Source of the DNA: an uncultured Clostridia bacterium | Lineage (GTDB): Bacteria; Bacillota; Clostridia; Peptostreptococcales; Anaerovoracaceae | Direction of reading: 5' to 3' | DNA length: 12,697 nt | Assembly (NCBI GenBank): GCA_934277495.1 | Contig: CAKQUI010000063.1 | Location: forward strand, 1-12,697 | Part shown: piece by piece, positions 6,621 through 12,697 of the stretch | Layout: each line of letters opens with the position of its first letter | Position numbering within the stretch: the stretch's first letter is position 1 | Program-made: the position numbers and the translations under genes | Notes under the pieces: model-generated | Database searches by the model: none | What the model saw: the letters and a program-made list of their open reading frames with translations, nothing else | Told to the model about the DNA's origin: nothing

Positions 6621-9600
6621 TTGCCAAACAACAACAACAATCATAAGAATGATATGGATGCATTCTTTGCTCAGTTTGACAACCCGCCTGAAAAGAGCGG
6701 TAATGCCGAGCAGAGATCTCCGGATTATACAGGATCTTCATATGCCTCAGGAAACCGGGCAATGCGATCGTCGAAACAGAGAAACACGTCACAGCACAGA
6801 AGCCAGTCTGCAGGCAGCAGCCAGGCAGCAGCAAAACGGCCTGAACAGAGATCCGCTCACCAAAGCAGCGGACACCACCAGGGACATCAACATCACAGGA
6901 TGGCTGATTTCGTTGATGATACGAAGACAAAGATAAAAAACAGCAGGAGGGTATCATCCGGTTCAGGCGGCGGACGCAAAACACCTGCCAGCAAAAAAAG
7001 AACTATTATAGCTGTTATCATAATGGCAATCCTTGCAGTTGTCATGGCTGTTGGTATCTATGTAGGTATCATTCTGATGACTGCACCGTCTATAAAGACA
7101 GACAATATATACGATCAGATGAACCAGCGTTCTGTGATGTACGACAGCAGCGGCAAGGAGATCGAGAACCTTTATATGACCGGCGGCAACAGAACTGTAG
7201 TCAAATATAAAGACATACCTGAAGATATGGTAAACGCTGTTGTTTCTCTTGAGGACCAGAAGTTCTGGAAACATCATGGATTCAACTTCACAAGAATGCT
7301 CGGAGCCATAAAGGATGGTCTCACAGGCGGCGGCATCAGCGGTACAAGTACTGTCACTCAGCAGCTTGCCCGTAATGTTTTCCTGCCTGAAGAGAAGAGT
7401 GAACGTACTCTCAGCAGAAAAATAACCGAAGCATACTACACTATAATCCTTGAAAAGAAGCTTTCCAAAGAACAGATAATGGAAGCCTACCTGAACACGA
7501 TATATCTCGGATTCAATTCATATGGTATCCAGTCTGCATCCCAGGCGTATTTCTCAAAGGATGTCAAAGATCTTGACACTCTTGAATGTGCGGCACTTGC
7601 AGCACTGCCACAGGCACCGGATTCCTATGCACTTGTTTACGCAGACTACAGCAACTCAGGTTCATCGCTTCCTAAGCTGTCAACATCCGGATCAGCTACA
7701 TATTTCTATAATGGGGATATATCCAAGGACAGACGTTCGCTGGTGCTCAGCAATATGGCATCTTTCGGATTCATAACAGAAAGCCAGAAGAACGACGCCC
7801 TCAATGATGATCTGAAAAAACACATCAAAGTCGGCGTTTCATCAGATGACAGCACATCGTCATATTTTACAGACTACGTCATCGAACAGCTGACAAACGA
7901 CCTCGTATCCGAATACGGCATGGATCGTTCTGAGGCTGAACGCAAGATATACACCAAGGGCCTGAAGATATACACTACCATGGATTCCGATATCCAGGAT
8001 ATAGTCAACGATGAGTTCTCCAAGGACAGCAATTTCTCAGGTCTGGCATATCTGCGTACTGACAGCGACGGCAACCTGCTGAATACAGACGGCAATACAC
8101 TGCTCAGATCATCGTCATACTATTTCGATGATCAGGACAGATTCACACTGAAAAATGGTGAATACAGCTTCGACAGCAAAGGCAATATGACCATATACAA
8201 GGGCAAACGTCTCAACATATACAAGACTGAAGTCAACGGTGCCAGCGATGTCAGCATCGAATTCAAAGGTATGTATACGAGAAACGATACCGGTTTCTAT
8301 ACTATCGAAAGCGGTGTCCTCTCGATACCGCAGCAGTACAAATCAGTCGACAGCGACGGCAATGCTGTTGTTTCGGCAGAGTTCTTCAAAGATGAGAACT
8401 ATAAAGACTTCTTCAAGAAGAGCGGCAAAGACTACAAGGTATCAAGCAGCAACTATTCGCTCAAACAGAAAACAAGGCAGCCTCAGGCCGCAATGACAAT
8501 AATCGAAAACAAGACAGGCGAGCTCAAGGCTATGATAGGTGGTCGAGGTACGACCGGTAAACATCTCTACAACAGAGCTACGACACCTAACCAGCCGGGA
8601 TCATCCATCAAACCTATAGCCGTTTACGGACCTGCTCTGCAGATGTCATACGAGTACGAAAAAGACGGCAAATCGATGGATCTCAGCAACAGCGACGGAA
8701 GCAGCTGGGGCAGCTACATCACAGCAGGAAGCATCATAAACGACGCACCTATGCAATTCAACGGCAGGACATGGCCTAAGAACGCATATTCCGGCTACAG
8801 AGGTCAGATGAAGCTTAGAACAGCTGTAGAACAGTCAGTAAACGTCTGTGCAGTAAAGACATACATGAAGATAGGTCCTGACTATTCTGCTTCAATGCTG
8901 AAGAAAAACGGCATCAGCACTCTCGTCGAGGAAGGTACAGCCAATGACCTGAATCCTGCAGCACTGGCTCTCGGAGGTCTGACATACGGAGCTACACCTC
9001 TCGAAATGGCAGCTGCATATTCGACATTCCCAAGCGGTGGTACATACAAGACGCCTATCTCATATACAAAGGTAGTCGACTTCAATGGTGATGTCCTTCT
9101 TGAGAAAAAGCCTGAAGAAACAAAGGTCTATGATGAAGGCGTAGCGTGGATCATGACTGATATACTGCGTACTGTAGTAACAAACGGTATTGCTAAAAGC
9201 GCAGCTATCGGAGTACAGCCTGTAGGTGGTAAAACAGGTACTACCAACGATAACTTCGATATATGGTTCTGCGGATTCACTCCACAGTATTCAGCTGCAC
9301 TCTGGATGGGAACAGATGTCAACATAGCAATGAGTTCCAGCAGTGGTACTACAGCAGCATTCTGGTCTGCAGTAATGAAGCGTGTATGTGCCGACCTTCC
9401 ATCAGAATCATTCTTTGAACGTCCGAGCAATGTTGTTTCCATAGGAGGAGAATATTACACCGATGGAACATATTCGAGGACATATACAAACAGAAACTAC
9501 TCAGGTTACAATAACGGCGACGGCAGTACAAAAGCCCCTACTACGCAGGCTCCTACCACCCAGGCTCCTACCACCCAGGCTCCTACCACTCAGGCTCCTA

Positions 9601-9653
9601 CCACTCAGGCTCCTACCGCACCATCCCATAAACCTGAAGAACCTAATGAATAA
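6621..9653 (+). CDS. Class A penicillin-binding protein (PBP1A-type) with extended tails
   Basis: A bifunctional peptidoglycan synthase that polymerises lipid II and cross-links the strands outside the membrane. The start is TTG at 6621, set by AGGAGG 7 nt upstream; the protein has 1010 residues. Order: a cytoplasmic, Asn/Gln/Ser/His-rich segment (1-127); one membrane anchor (about 128-153); and a GT51 glycosyltransferase domain with EDQKFWKHHG (catalytic Glu211), GTSTVTQQLARN (241-252) and the KITEAYYTIILEKKLSKEQI helix region. The transpeptidase domain carries SSIK (Ser661 nucleophile, Lys664), SVN (739-741) and KTGT (871-874), so both activities look intact. An insert of about 150 polar residues (roughly 465-615) separates the linker from the transpeptidase core. 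The C-terminus is Tyr/Asn/Gly-rich, then five APTTQ repeats and PSHKPEEPNE. It is ponA/mrcA-like, but I cannot assign a specific paralogue. Confidence 0.93.
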   Translation: MPNNNNNHKNDMDAFFAQFDNPPEKSGNAEQRSPDYTGSSYASGNRAMRSSKQRNTSQHRSQSAGSSQAAAKRPEQRSAHQSSGHHQGHQHHRMADFVDDTKTKIKNSRRVSSGSGGGRKTPASKKRTIIAVIIMAILAVVMAVGIYVGIILMTAPSIKTDNIYDQMNQRSVMYDSSGKEIENLYMTGGNRTVVKYKDIPEDMVNAVVSLEDQKFWKHHGFNFTRMLGAIKDGLTGGGISGTSTVTQQLARNVFLPEEKSERTLSRKITEAYYTIILEKKLSKEQIMEAYLNTIYLGFNSYGIQSASQAYFSKDVKDLDTLECAALAALPQAPDSYALVYADYSNSGSSLPKLSTSGSATYFYNGDISKDRRSLVLSNMASFGFITESQKNDALNDDLKKHIKVGVSSDDSTSSYFTDYVIEQLTNDLVSEYGMDRSEAERKIYTKGLKIYTTMDSDIQDIVNDEFSKDSNFSGLAYLRTDSDGNLLNTDGNTLLRSSSYYFDDQDRFTLKNGEYSFDSKGNMTIYKGKRLNIYKTEVNGASDVSIEFKGMYTRNDTGFYTIESGVLSIPQQYKSVDSDGNAVVSAEFFKDENYKDFFKKSGKDYKVSSSNYSLKQKTRQPQAAMTIIENKTGELKAMIGGRGTTGKHLYNRATTPNQPGSSIKPIAVYGPALQMSYEYEKDGKSMDLSNSDGSSWGSYITAGSIINDAPMQFNGRTWPKNAYSGYRGQMKLRTAVEQSVNVCAVKTYMKIGPDYSASMLKKNGISTLVEEGTANDLNPAALALGGLTYGATPLEMAAAYSTFPSGGTYKTPISYTKVVDFNGDVLLEKKPEETKVYDEGVAWIMTDILRTVVTNGIAKSAAIGVQPVGGKTGTTNDNFDIWFCGFTPQYSAALWMGTDVNIAMSSSSGTTAAFWSAVMKRVCADLPSESFFERPSNVVSIGGEYYTDGTYSRTYTNRNYSGYNNGDGSTKAPTTQAPTTQAPTTQAPTTQAPTTQAPTAPSHKPEEPNE
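9534..9623 (+). repeat. 15-bp tandem repeat encoding APTTQ in the PBP C-terminus
   Basis: Five consecutive 15-bp units (9534-9608) encode A-P-T-T-Q, and a sixth diverged unit (9609-9623) encodes A-P-T-A-P. Units 2 and 3 are identical (GCTCCTACCACCCAG), as are units 4 and 5, which differ from them by one base. This points to recent copy-number change. Because the unit is a multiple of three, gain or loss keeps the frame and only lengthens or shortens an extracellular Pro/Thr-rich stalk. Confidence 0.9.
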
Positions 9654-9661
9654 ACTCTGAT

Positions 9662-9677
9662 ATCATCATAAGATGAT
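9662..9677 (+). other. Small hairpin between the PBP stop and its terminator
   Basis: ATCATC and GATGAT form a perfect 6-bp stem around the loop ATAA, 9 bp after the PBP stop codon. It may be an RNA 3'-end element upstream of the main terminator. Its role is unknown. Confidence 0.3.
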
Positions 9678-9686
9678 CCAGCGATC

Positions 9687-9739
9687 ATACCGGTCACGGA
9701 AATACAGATTTGAGATCTGAAACCGCTGACCGGTATTTT
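9687..9739 (+). terminator. Intrinsic terminator of the PBP gene
   Basis: ATACCGGTCA (9687-9696) pairs perfectly with TGACCGGTAT (9727-9736). The stem extends by CGG/CCG past one bulged base and is topped by an inner CAGAT/ATCTG stem. TTTTA follows on the plus strand. It separates the PBP gene from the convergent spoVA operon. The 96 bp from 9740 to the spoVAE stop contains nothing else I can identify. Confidence 0.8.
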
Positions 9740-9835
9740 ATTGTTAATAATATCGGGTCTGCAACTTCCAGCCACTGATCAACAAAGGCTTCATACAACT
9801 TTTATTTCCCAGGATAAAATATTCATACTGATCAT

Positions 9836-10189
9836 CTATCTCACAGATTTTGGGCTGAAAACAACTGCTATGATATACCCCCATCCGATGGCTGCAGTTA
9901 TACCTCCTGCTGCAGCTTTTATACCACCGGTCACAGCTTCCAGCAAACCATCTTTGGCACCTTCCATAGCGCCTTTTGCAAGATTGTATCCGAATCCCGG
10001 AAGCGGTACTCTGGCGCCTGTGGCTGCAAGATCCACAAGAGGCTGGTAAAGACCGAAGGCCTGAAACAAAGCTCCCGCAGTAACAAGGACAACAAGGACT
10101 CTCGGTGCTGTAAGCCTTGTACAGTCCATCAGGAGCTGTCCGATCACACATATAGCACCGCCGATAAGAAATGCATATATATATTCCAT
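9836..10189 (-). CDS. spoVAE: Stage V sporulation protein AE (SpoVAEb type)
   Basis: A 117-residue inner-forespore-membrane protein of the SpoVA complex, which moves Ca-dipicolinic acid into the spore core and releases it at germination. There are three hydrophobic stretches, about 3-21, 29-48 and 88-111. The signature GARVPLPGFGYNLAKG lies at 58-73, followed by a small-residue-rich segment (GGIKAAAGGITAAIGWG, 88-104). Length and motif fit the short SpoVAEb form rather than the longer SpoVAEa. It is the last gene of the operon, 15 bp after spoVAD, with AGAGGAGAG just before its ATG at 10189. Confidence 0.9.
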   Translation of the reverse strand: MEYIYAFLIGGAICVIGQLLMDCTRLTAPRVLVVLVTAGALFQAFGLYQPLVDLAATGARVPLPGFGYNLAKGAMEGAKDGLLEAVTGGIKAAAGGITAAIGWGYIIAVVFSPKSVR

Positions 10190-10204
10190 ATTTTCTCTCC
10201 TCTG

Positions 10205-11263
10205 TCATTCGATTTCCAGAGATACAGCATGTGCTATACCCGGTATTGACTCGCCCTGGAACGGACTTATAGTCGAAAGCAGCGCACCTGTTGATATTAT
10301 CAGTGCACGTGATATATCGCCTCTTCTCATCTTTCTGTATACATATCCTGCAAAGATCGATGCCGAACAGCCACACCCACTGCCACCGCTGTGCACGTCC
10401 TGTCTCGGTTCATATATCATACATCCACAGTCATCGTATACATTTTCGATATGTTTTTCCGGTACTCCTGCATCTGACAGCAGATCTTTTACGATATCCT
10501 TGCCTATGAACCCAAGATCACCCGTAAAGACTGCATCATAATAGTCGAGCTGCCGTCCTGTGTCCTGCAGGTGATTAAGTATCGTGTCCACTGCTGCAGG
10601 TGCCATTGCACTGCCCATCTGATTCGCATCTTTCACACCGGCATCTATTATTTTGCCTACAGTCCCGGATTCGACACGTACATTTCTCAGAACGCTGACC
10701 TTTCCTTTACAGTCAGTCTCAATCCTGTCTCCTGATTTCTTTCCGGCAAGCAGCATAGCACCCGCTGCCGTTGCAGTCCACTGTGCTGAAGGCGGACGTT
10801 GATTTCCATGTTCCAGCGGCATCCTGAACTGTCTCTCAGCAGTACAGTAATGGCTTGAAGCACCGATAACGACATTATCACTGTACTTTCCGTCAGTGAG
10901 CACTGCACCCATGATAAGTGACTCCGTCATCGTAGAACAGGCTCCGTACATACCGAGAAAAGGTATGTGCATATCTCTTGCCATAAAGGACGATGACATG
11001 AGCTGGTTGAGGAGATCTCCACTGAGCATAGCACCTATGTCATCGTTATTGAGGCCACCCCTTCTTATAGACTCAGTCATAACAGTTTTGAGCATTTTGC
11101 TTTCTGATTTCTCCCATGTAGATTCACCGTAAGTATCATCGTCCAGGCATATATCAAACCATGGCGCCATCGGGCCTTCACTTTCTTTTTTGCCGGCTGC
11201 CGCACATGCGCTTATAATATATGGTCTGTTTCTGAAAAAAACAGTCTGTTTTCTCTTTCCCAT
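10205..11263 (-). CDS. spoVAD: Stage V sporulation protein AD (thiolase-fold, DPA-binding)
   Basis: SpoVAD is the soluble SpoVA component with a thiolase-like fold that binds dipicolinic acid at the inner spore membrane. The 352-residue length is normal. Visible motifs are GRPYII-like NRPYIISACAAAGKKE near the N-terminus (12-27), FLGMYGACSTMTESL (102-116) with Cys109 where thiolases carry the active-site Cys, SSHYCTAERQFRMPLE (136-151), TGDLGFIGKD (247-256) and HSGGSGCGCSA (291-301). The ATG at 11263 follows AAGGGGGA. It is the middle gene of the operon, 13 bp after spoVAC. Expression is presumably forespore-specific (sigma-G) as in other spore formers, though I cannot point to a convincing sigma-G promoter. 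Confidence 0.93.
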   Translation of the reverse strand: MGKRKQTVFFRNRPYIISACAAAGKKESEGPMAPWFDICLDDDTYGESTWEKSESKMLKTVMTESIRRGGLNNDDIGAMLSGDLLNQLMSSSFMARDMHIPFLGMYGACSTMTESLIMGAVLTDGKYSDNVVIGASSHYCTAERQFRMPLEHGNQRPPSAQWTATAAGAMLLAGKKSGDRIETDCKGKVSVLRNVRVESGTVGKIIDAGVKDANQMGSAMAPAAVDTILNHLQDTGRQLDYYDAVFTGDLGFIGKDIVKDLLSDAGVPEKHIENVYDDCGCMIYEPRQDVHSGGSGCGCSASIFAGYVYRKMRRGDISRALIISTGALLSTISPFQGESIPGIAHAVSLEIE

Positions 11264-11276
11264 AGATTCCCCCTTG

Positions 11277-11753
11277 TCAGTAAATAAGCCAGTAAACTAT
11301 ACCTATCAAGGCTGATACAGTTATACCGCATACCAGCACAGGTCCAGCCAGAGAAAACAGCTTCGCACCTACTCCAAGAACTATCCCCTCTTTTTTATAT
11401 TCTATGGCAGGCGCCACCATTGAGTTGGCAAATCCGGTTATTGGAACGATAACGCCTGCACCTGCAAACTTTCCGATAGTATCGAACCACCCCAGCCCTG
11501 TAACAAGCTGTGCCGACATCACAAGTATCATTACGGTATATGTTGCAGCTTCCTTCTCAGATAGCCCGCAGGCGGAAATAAATCTGTTCTCGATCCACAA
11601 GGACAGGACACATATCGAACCTCCTGTCACCATAGCTTTCAGTGAGTTTAGAAAATATTTCGGCTTTGGTGTGAACTGTTCTGCGTATTTACCATAGGCT
11701 TTTGCAACCTGTTTCTTGCTCACATCCTCAGCTCTCATTTCTTTATCCTTCAA
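11277..11753 (-). CDS. spoVAC: Stage V sporulation protein AC
   Basis: SpoVAC is the membrane protein of the SpoVA complex reported to behave as a mechanosensitive channel in Bacillus. This 158-residue version has a charged N-terminus (1-33) and about four hydrophobic segments (about 38-60, 71-89, 95-117, 126-157). The conserved GKFAGAGVIVPITGFANSMVAPAIEYKKEG lies at 94-123. I kept the TTG start at 11753 because AGAGGTGG sits 6 nt upstream. The internal ATG at 11738 (Met6) has its own AAGGA and could be the true start, giving 153 residues. It is the first gene of spoVAC-D-E, divergent from maf with 81 bp between. Confidence 0.92.
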   Translation of the reverse strand: MKDKEMRAEDVSKKQVAKAYGKYAEQFTPKPKYFLNSLKAMVTGGSICVLSLWIENRFISACGLSEKEAATYTVMILVMSAQLVTGLGWFDTIGKFAGAGVIVPITGFANSMVAPAIEYKKEGIVLGVGAKLFSLAGPVLVCGITVSALIGIVYWLIY

Positions 11754-11805
11754 TAGAATCCACCTCTTCCTTCTGTCTGTAAATAAATTTTTTCATATAT
11801 AGCTT

Positions 11806-11831
11806 ATTATTGCCAGATATGGCATAATAAT
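11806..11831. promoter_or_regulatory. Palindrome in the spoVAC-maf divergent region
   Basis: ATTATTGCCA (11806-11815), the centre GATA, then TGGC-AT-AATAAT (11820-11831) form an imperfect palindrome with a 2-base insertion in the right arm. It ends three bases before the maf ATG, where no ribosome binding site is visible. It could be an operator shared by maf and spoVAC, or a hairpin in the maf leader. Neither role is proven. Confidence 0.3.
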
Positions 11832-11834
11832 ATC

Positions 11835-12413
11835 ATGAAAAAAATTGTTTTAGCCTCTTCGTCACCAAGACGGATCGAGATGATGAAAAAAAACGGATAT
11901 GAGCCATTGATCAGACCTGCAGATATCGATGAAACACTTCCGATACAGATGTCTCCGGAAGCAGCCACCATGTATCTGGCGTTCAAAAAAGCCTCATTCA
12001 TAAACAGCAAAGAAAATAACAGCATTGATGAAGATATGCTCATTATCGCTGCAGACACAGTCGTTGTTTACGGCAGCAGGATAATAGGCAAGCCAGCTGA
12101 CAAGAATGAAGCTTTCAATACACTGATAAGGCTGCGGAACTCCTCTCATAGAGTGATCACAGGCGTTTGTATGATAGATAATAAAAATAATATAAAGGAG
12201 TGTTTCGGTTCTGTTACCGAGGTTTTCTTCAAAGATTTCAGTGAGAAAGAACTTATCGAATATATAAACACCCCTGAACCATACGATAAAGCCGGCGGAT
12301 ATGCGATACAAGGCACTTTTGGCAAATATGTAGACCATATCGACGGTGATTATGACAATGTCGTAGGATTTCCCTGGAAACAGATCCATGCCCGCCTGAA
12401 AGGTATTATATAA
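11835..12413 (+). CDS. maf: Maf-family nucleoside triphosphate pyrophosphatase
   Basis: Maf proteins hydrolyse the NTP alpha-beta phosphate bond, typically dTTP/UTP and modified nucleotides, and have been linked to septum formation. The 192-residue length is standard. All family motifs are present: LASSSPRR (6-13), AADTVV (72-77), GKP (85-87), SHRVITGV (104-111), EPYDKAGGYAIQG (147-159) and GDYDNVVGFP (170-179). The E-P-Y-D-K-A-G-G-Y-A-I-Q-G and P-R-R signatures fit the YhdE-like dTTP/UTP group. There is no obvious ribosome binding site before the ATG at 11835, so translation may be weak or use a very short leader. The gene is commonly near cell-shape or division genes; here it is divergent from spoVAC and no such genes follow. 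Confidence 0.92.
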   Translation: MKKIVLASSSPRRIEMMKKNGYEPLIRPADIDETLPIQMSPEAATMYLAFKKASFINSKENNSIDEDMLIIAADTVVVYGSRIIGKPADKNEAFNTLIRLRNSSHRVITGVCMIDNKNNIKECFGSVTEVFFKDFSEKELIEYINTPEPYDKAGGYAIQGTFGKYVDHIDGDYDNVVGFPWKQIHARLKGII

Positions 12414-12600
12414 CGGTAGATCCTATGGATGCCTGAATGATCTCCGTAAACCTGATCAGATCATGATGCCAGACAAGGGCCGGATATTGTGTTATCATAG
12501 GTGACCGCTCAAGGTCGCCGACCTGCTCTGTTACAACTGAAATTTTTAATACTGATGTACCGATGCAGCCTTTTATACTAAAAACTTCCTTGCATCGAAT
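12406..12600 (-). pseudogene. Possible 3' fragment of an unrecognised gene
   Basis: A minus-strand frame open through this stretch encodes a plausible-looking tail, TEQVGDLERSPMITQYPALV then WHHDLIRFTEIIQASIGSTVI, ending at TAA 12408-12406. It overlaps the last codons of maf in the opposite direction. The frame stays open rightward into the group II intron RNA domains, where it cannot be real coding sequence, and no ribosome binding site or start is convincing. It may be the end of a gene truncated when mobile DNA arrived, or chance. I do not recognise the family. Apart from this, the stretch from maf to the intron (12414-12623) shows nothing definite. Confidence 0.2.
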
Positions 12601-12623
12601 GTCGGGTTTTCTTCTTATTACAA

Positions 12624-12697
12624 ATAGGGTAGAGTGAGTTTCCTCACCCTCCCGTTGCACCGTACGTACGGTTCTCGTATACGGCGCTACATCAATA
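12624..12697 (-). mobile_element. 3' end of a group II intron (class IIC-like), truncated by window edge
   Basis: Read on the minus strand, the last 74 bases show domain V (12687-12657), a 3-nt linker AAC (12656-12654) and domain VI (12653-12627). In domain VI, GGGAGGGTGAG pairs with CTCACTCT and CCC around a GAAA tetraloop. A single unpaired adenosine at 12630 is the likely branch point. The intron should end six bases later with CCCTAT at 12624, giving the canonical AY 3' terminus. The rest, including any reverse transcriptase/maturase, would lie to the right of the window. The 3' flank begins TTTGTAATAAG. Class IIC introns usually insert just after transcription terminators; the 5' flank is not visible here. 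Confidence 0.75.
12657..12687 (-). ncRNA. Group II intron domain V catalytic hairpin
   Basis: A 31-nt hairpin on the minus strand. An 8-bp lower stem (12687-12680 with 12664-12657, one G-U) is followed by a 2-nt bulge CG (12666-12665), then a 4-bp upper stem (12679-12676 with 12670-12667) and a small A-rich loop. The bulge and stem lengths match domain V. The triad near the base is CGC (second to fourth bases) rather than AGC, which is characteristic of class IIC. Confidence 0.75.

Noticed and set aside
6511..6984. Minus-strand 157-codon frame over the PBP promoter and N-terminus
   Set aside because: It covers both divergent promoters and is antisense to the PBP gene; Cys/Ser/Tyr-rich, no family resemblance.
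9534..9623. CRISPR-like array
   Set aside because: The 15-bp units are directly adjacent without spacers and lie in frame within the PBP coding sequence, encoding APTTQ.
9744..10376. Minus-strand 210-codon open frame overlapping spoVAE and the end of spoVAD
   Set aside because: It is an alternative frame of spoVAE/spoVAD with Cys/Arg-rich composition and no start signal; the SpoVAE frame has the family motif and an AGAGGAGAG site.
11754..11834. Sigma-G promoter for the spoVA operon
   Set aside because: Expected from known biology, but I could not find a GNATR-type -35 at correct spacing from a CATNNTA-type -10, so I do not annotate one.
12601..12660. Upstream part of the 84-codon minus-strand frame starting at 12660
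   Set aside because: Its first codons fall within domains V and VI of the group II intron RNA, so this part is not a plausible protein-coding start.

Overview
The window looks like a chromosomal segment from a spore-forming, low- to moderate-GC Gram-positive anaerobe, most likely a Clostridia member of the Ruminococcus/Oscillospiraceae type. The evidence is a complete three-gene spoVA operon (spoVAC-spoVAD-spoVAE), a comEC-holA pair as found in Firmicutes, strong AGGAGG-type ribosome binding sites with some TTG starts, and IS256-like and group II intron remnants of the kind common in gut Clostridia. Genus assignment is inference.

Layout, left to right. Positions 1-74 (minus) hold only the first 25 codons of a probable amino-acid permease. 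After an AT-rich gap with a perfect 11-bp inverted repeat comes a minus-strand ATPase gene (391-1539). Its protein is an internal duplication of a P-loop domain whose second P-loop has decayed. Divergent from it, 1637-2737 (plus) encodes an unrecognised two-helix membrane protein with a roughly 290-residue acidic, Ser/Asp/Glu-rich tail. A hairpin and a short IS256-like insertion-sequence end (about 2773-2889) follow. Next are minus-strand holA (2928-3992) and comEC (4074-6437), the DNA polymerase III delta subunit and the DNA-uptake channel. Each has a recognisable sigma-A promoter.

A 183-bp intergenic region carries two back-to-back, near-consensus extended -10 promoters, one for comEC and one for a large class A penicillin-binding protein (6621-9653, plus, TTG start). 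The PBP has a polar N-terminal extension and ends in APTTQ tandem repeats, followed by a strong intrinsic terminator. The convergent minus-strand spoVACDE operon (11753-9836) encodes the dipicolinic acid channel components of the forespore inner membrane. Divergent from it is maf (11835-12413), a nucleotide pyrophosphatase.

The right edge (12624-12697) is the 3' end of a minus-strand group II intron. Domain V, the J5/6 linker and domain VI with a bulged branch-point adenosine can be drawn by eye, and the domain V triad is CGC, as in class IIC. The intron body and any reverse transcriptase would lie beyond the window. Between maf and the intron, about 210 bp holds no intact gene but may preserve the tail of an unrecognised minus-strand reading frame.

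Most genes are housekeeping (replication, cell wall, DNA uptake, sporulation, nucleotide sanitation). No CRISPR array, tRNA, rRNA or defence cluster is visible. The less ordinary material is the degenerate tandem P-loop protein, the acidic-tail membrane protein, the IS end with a hairpin over its ribosome binding site, and the intron end.
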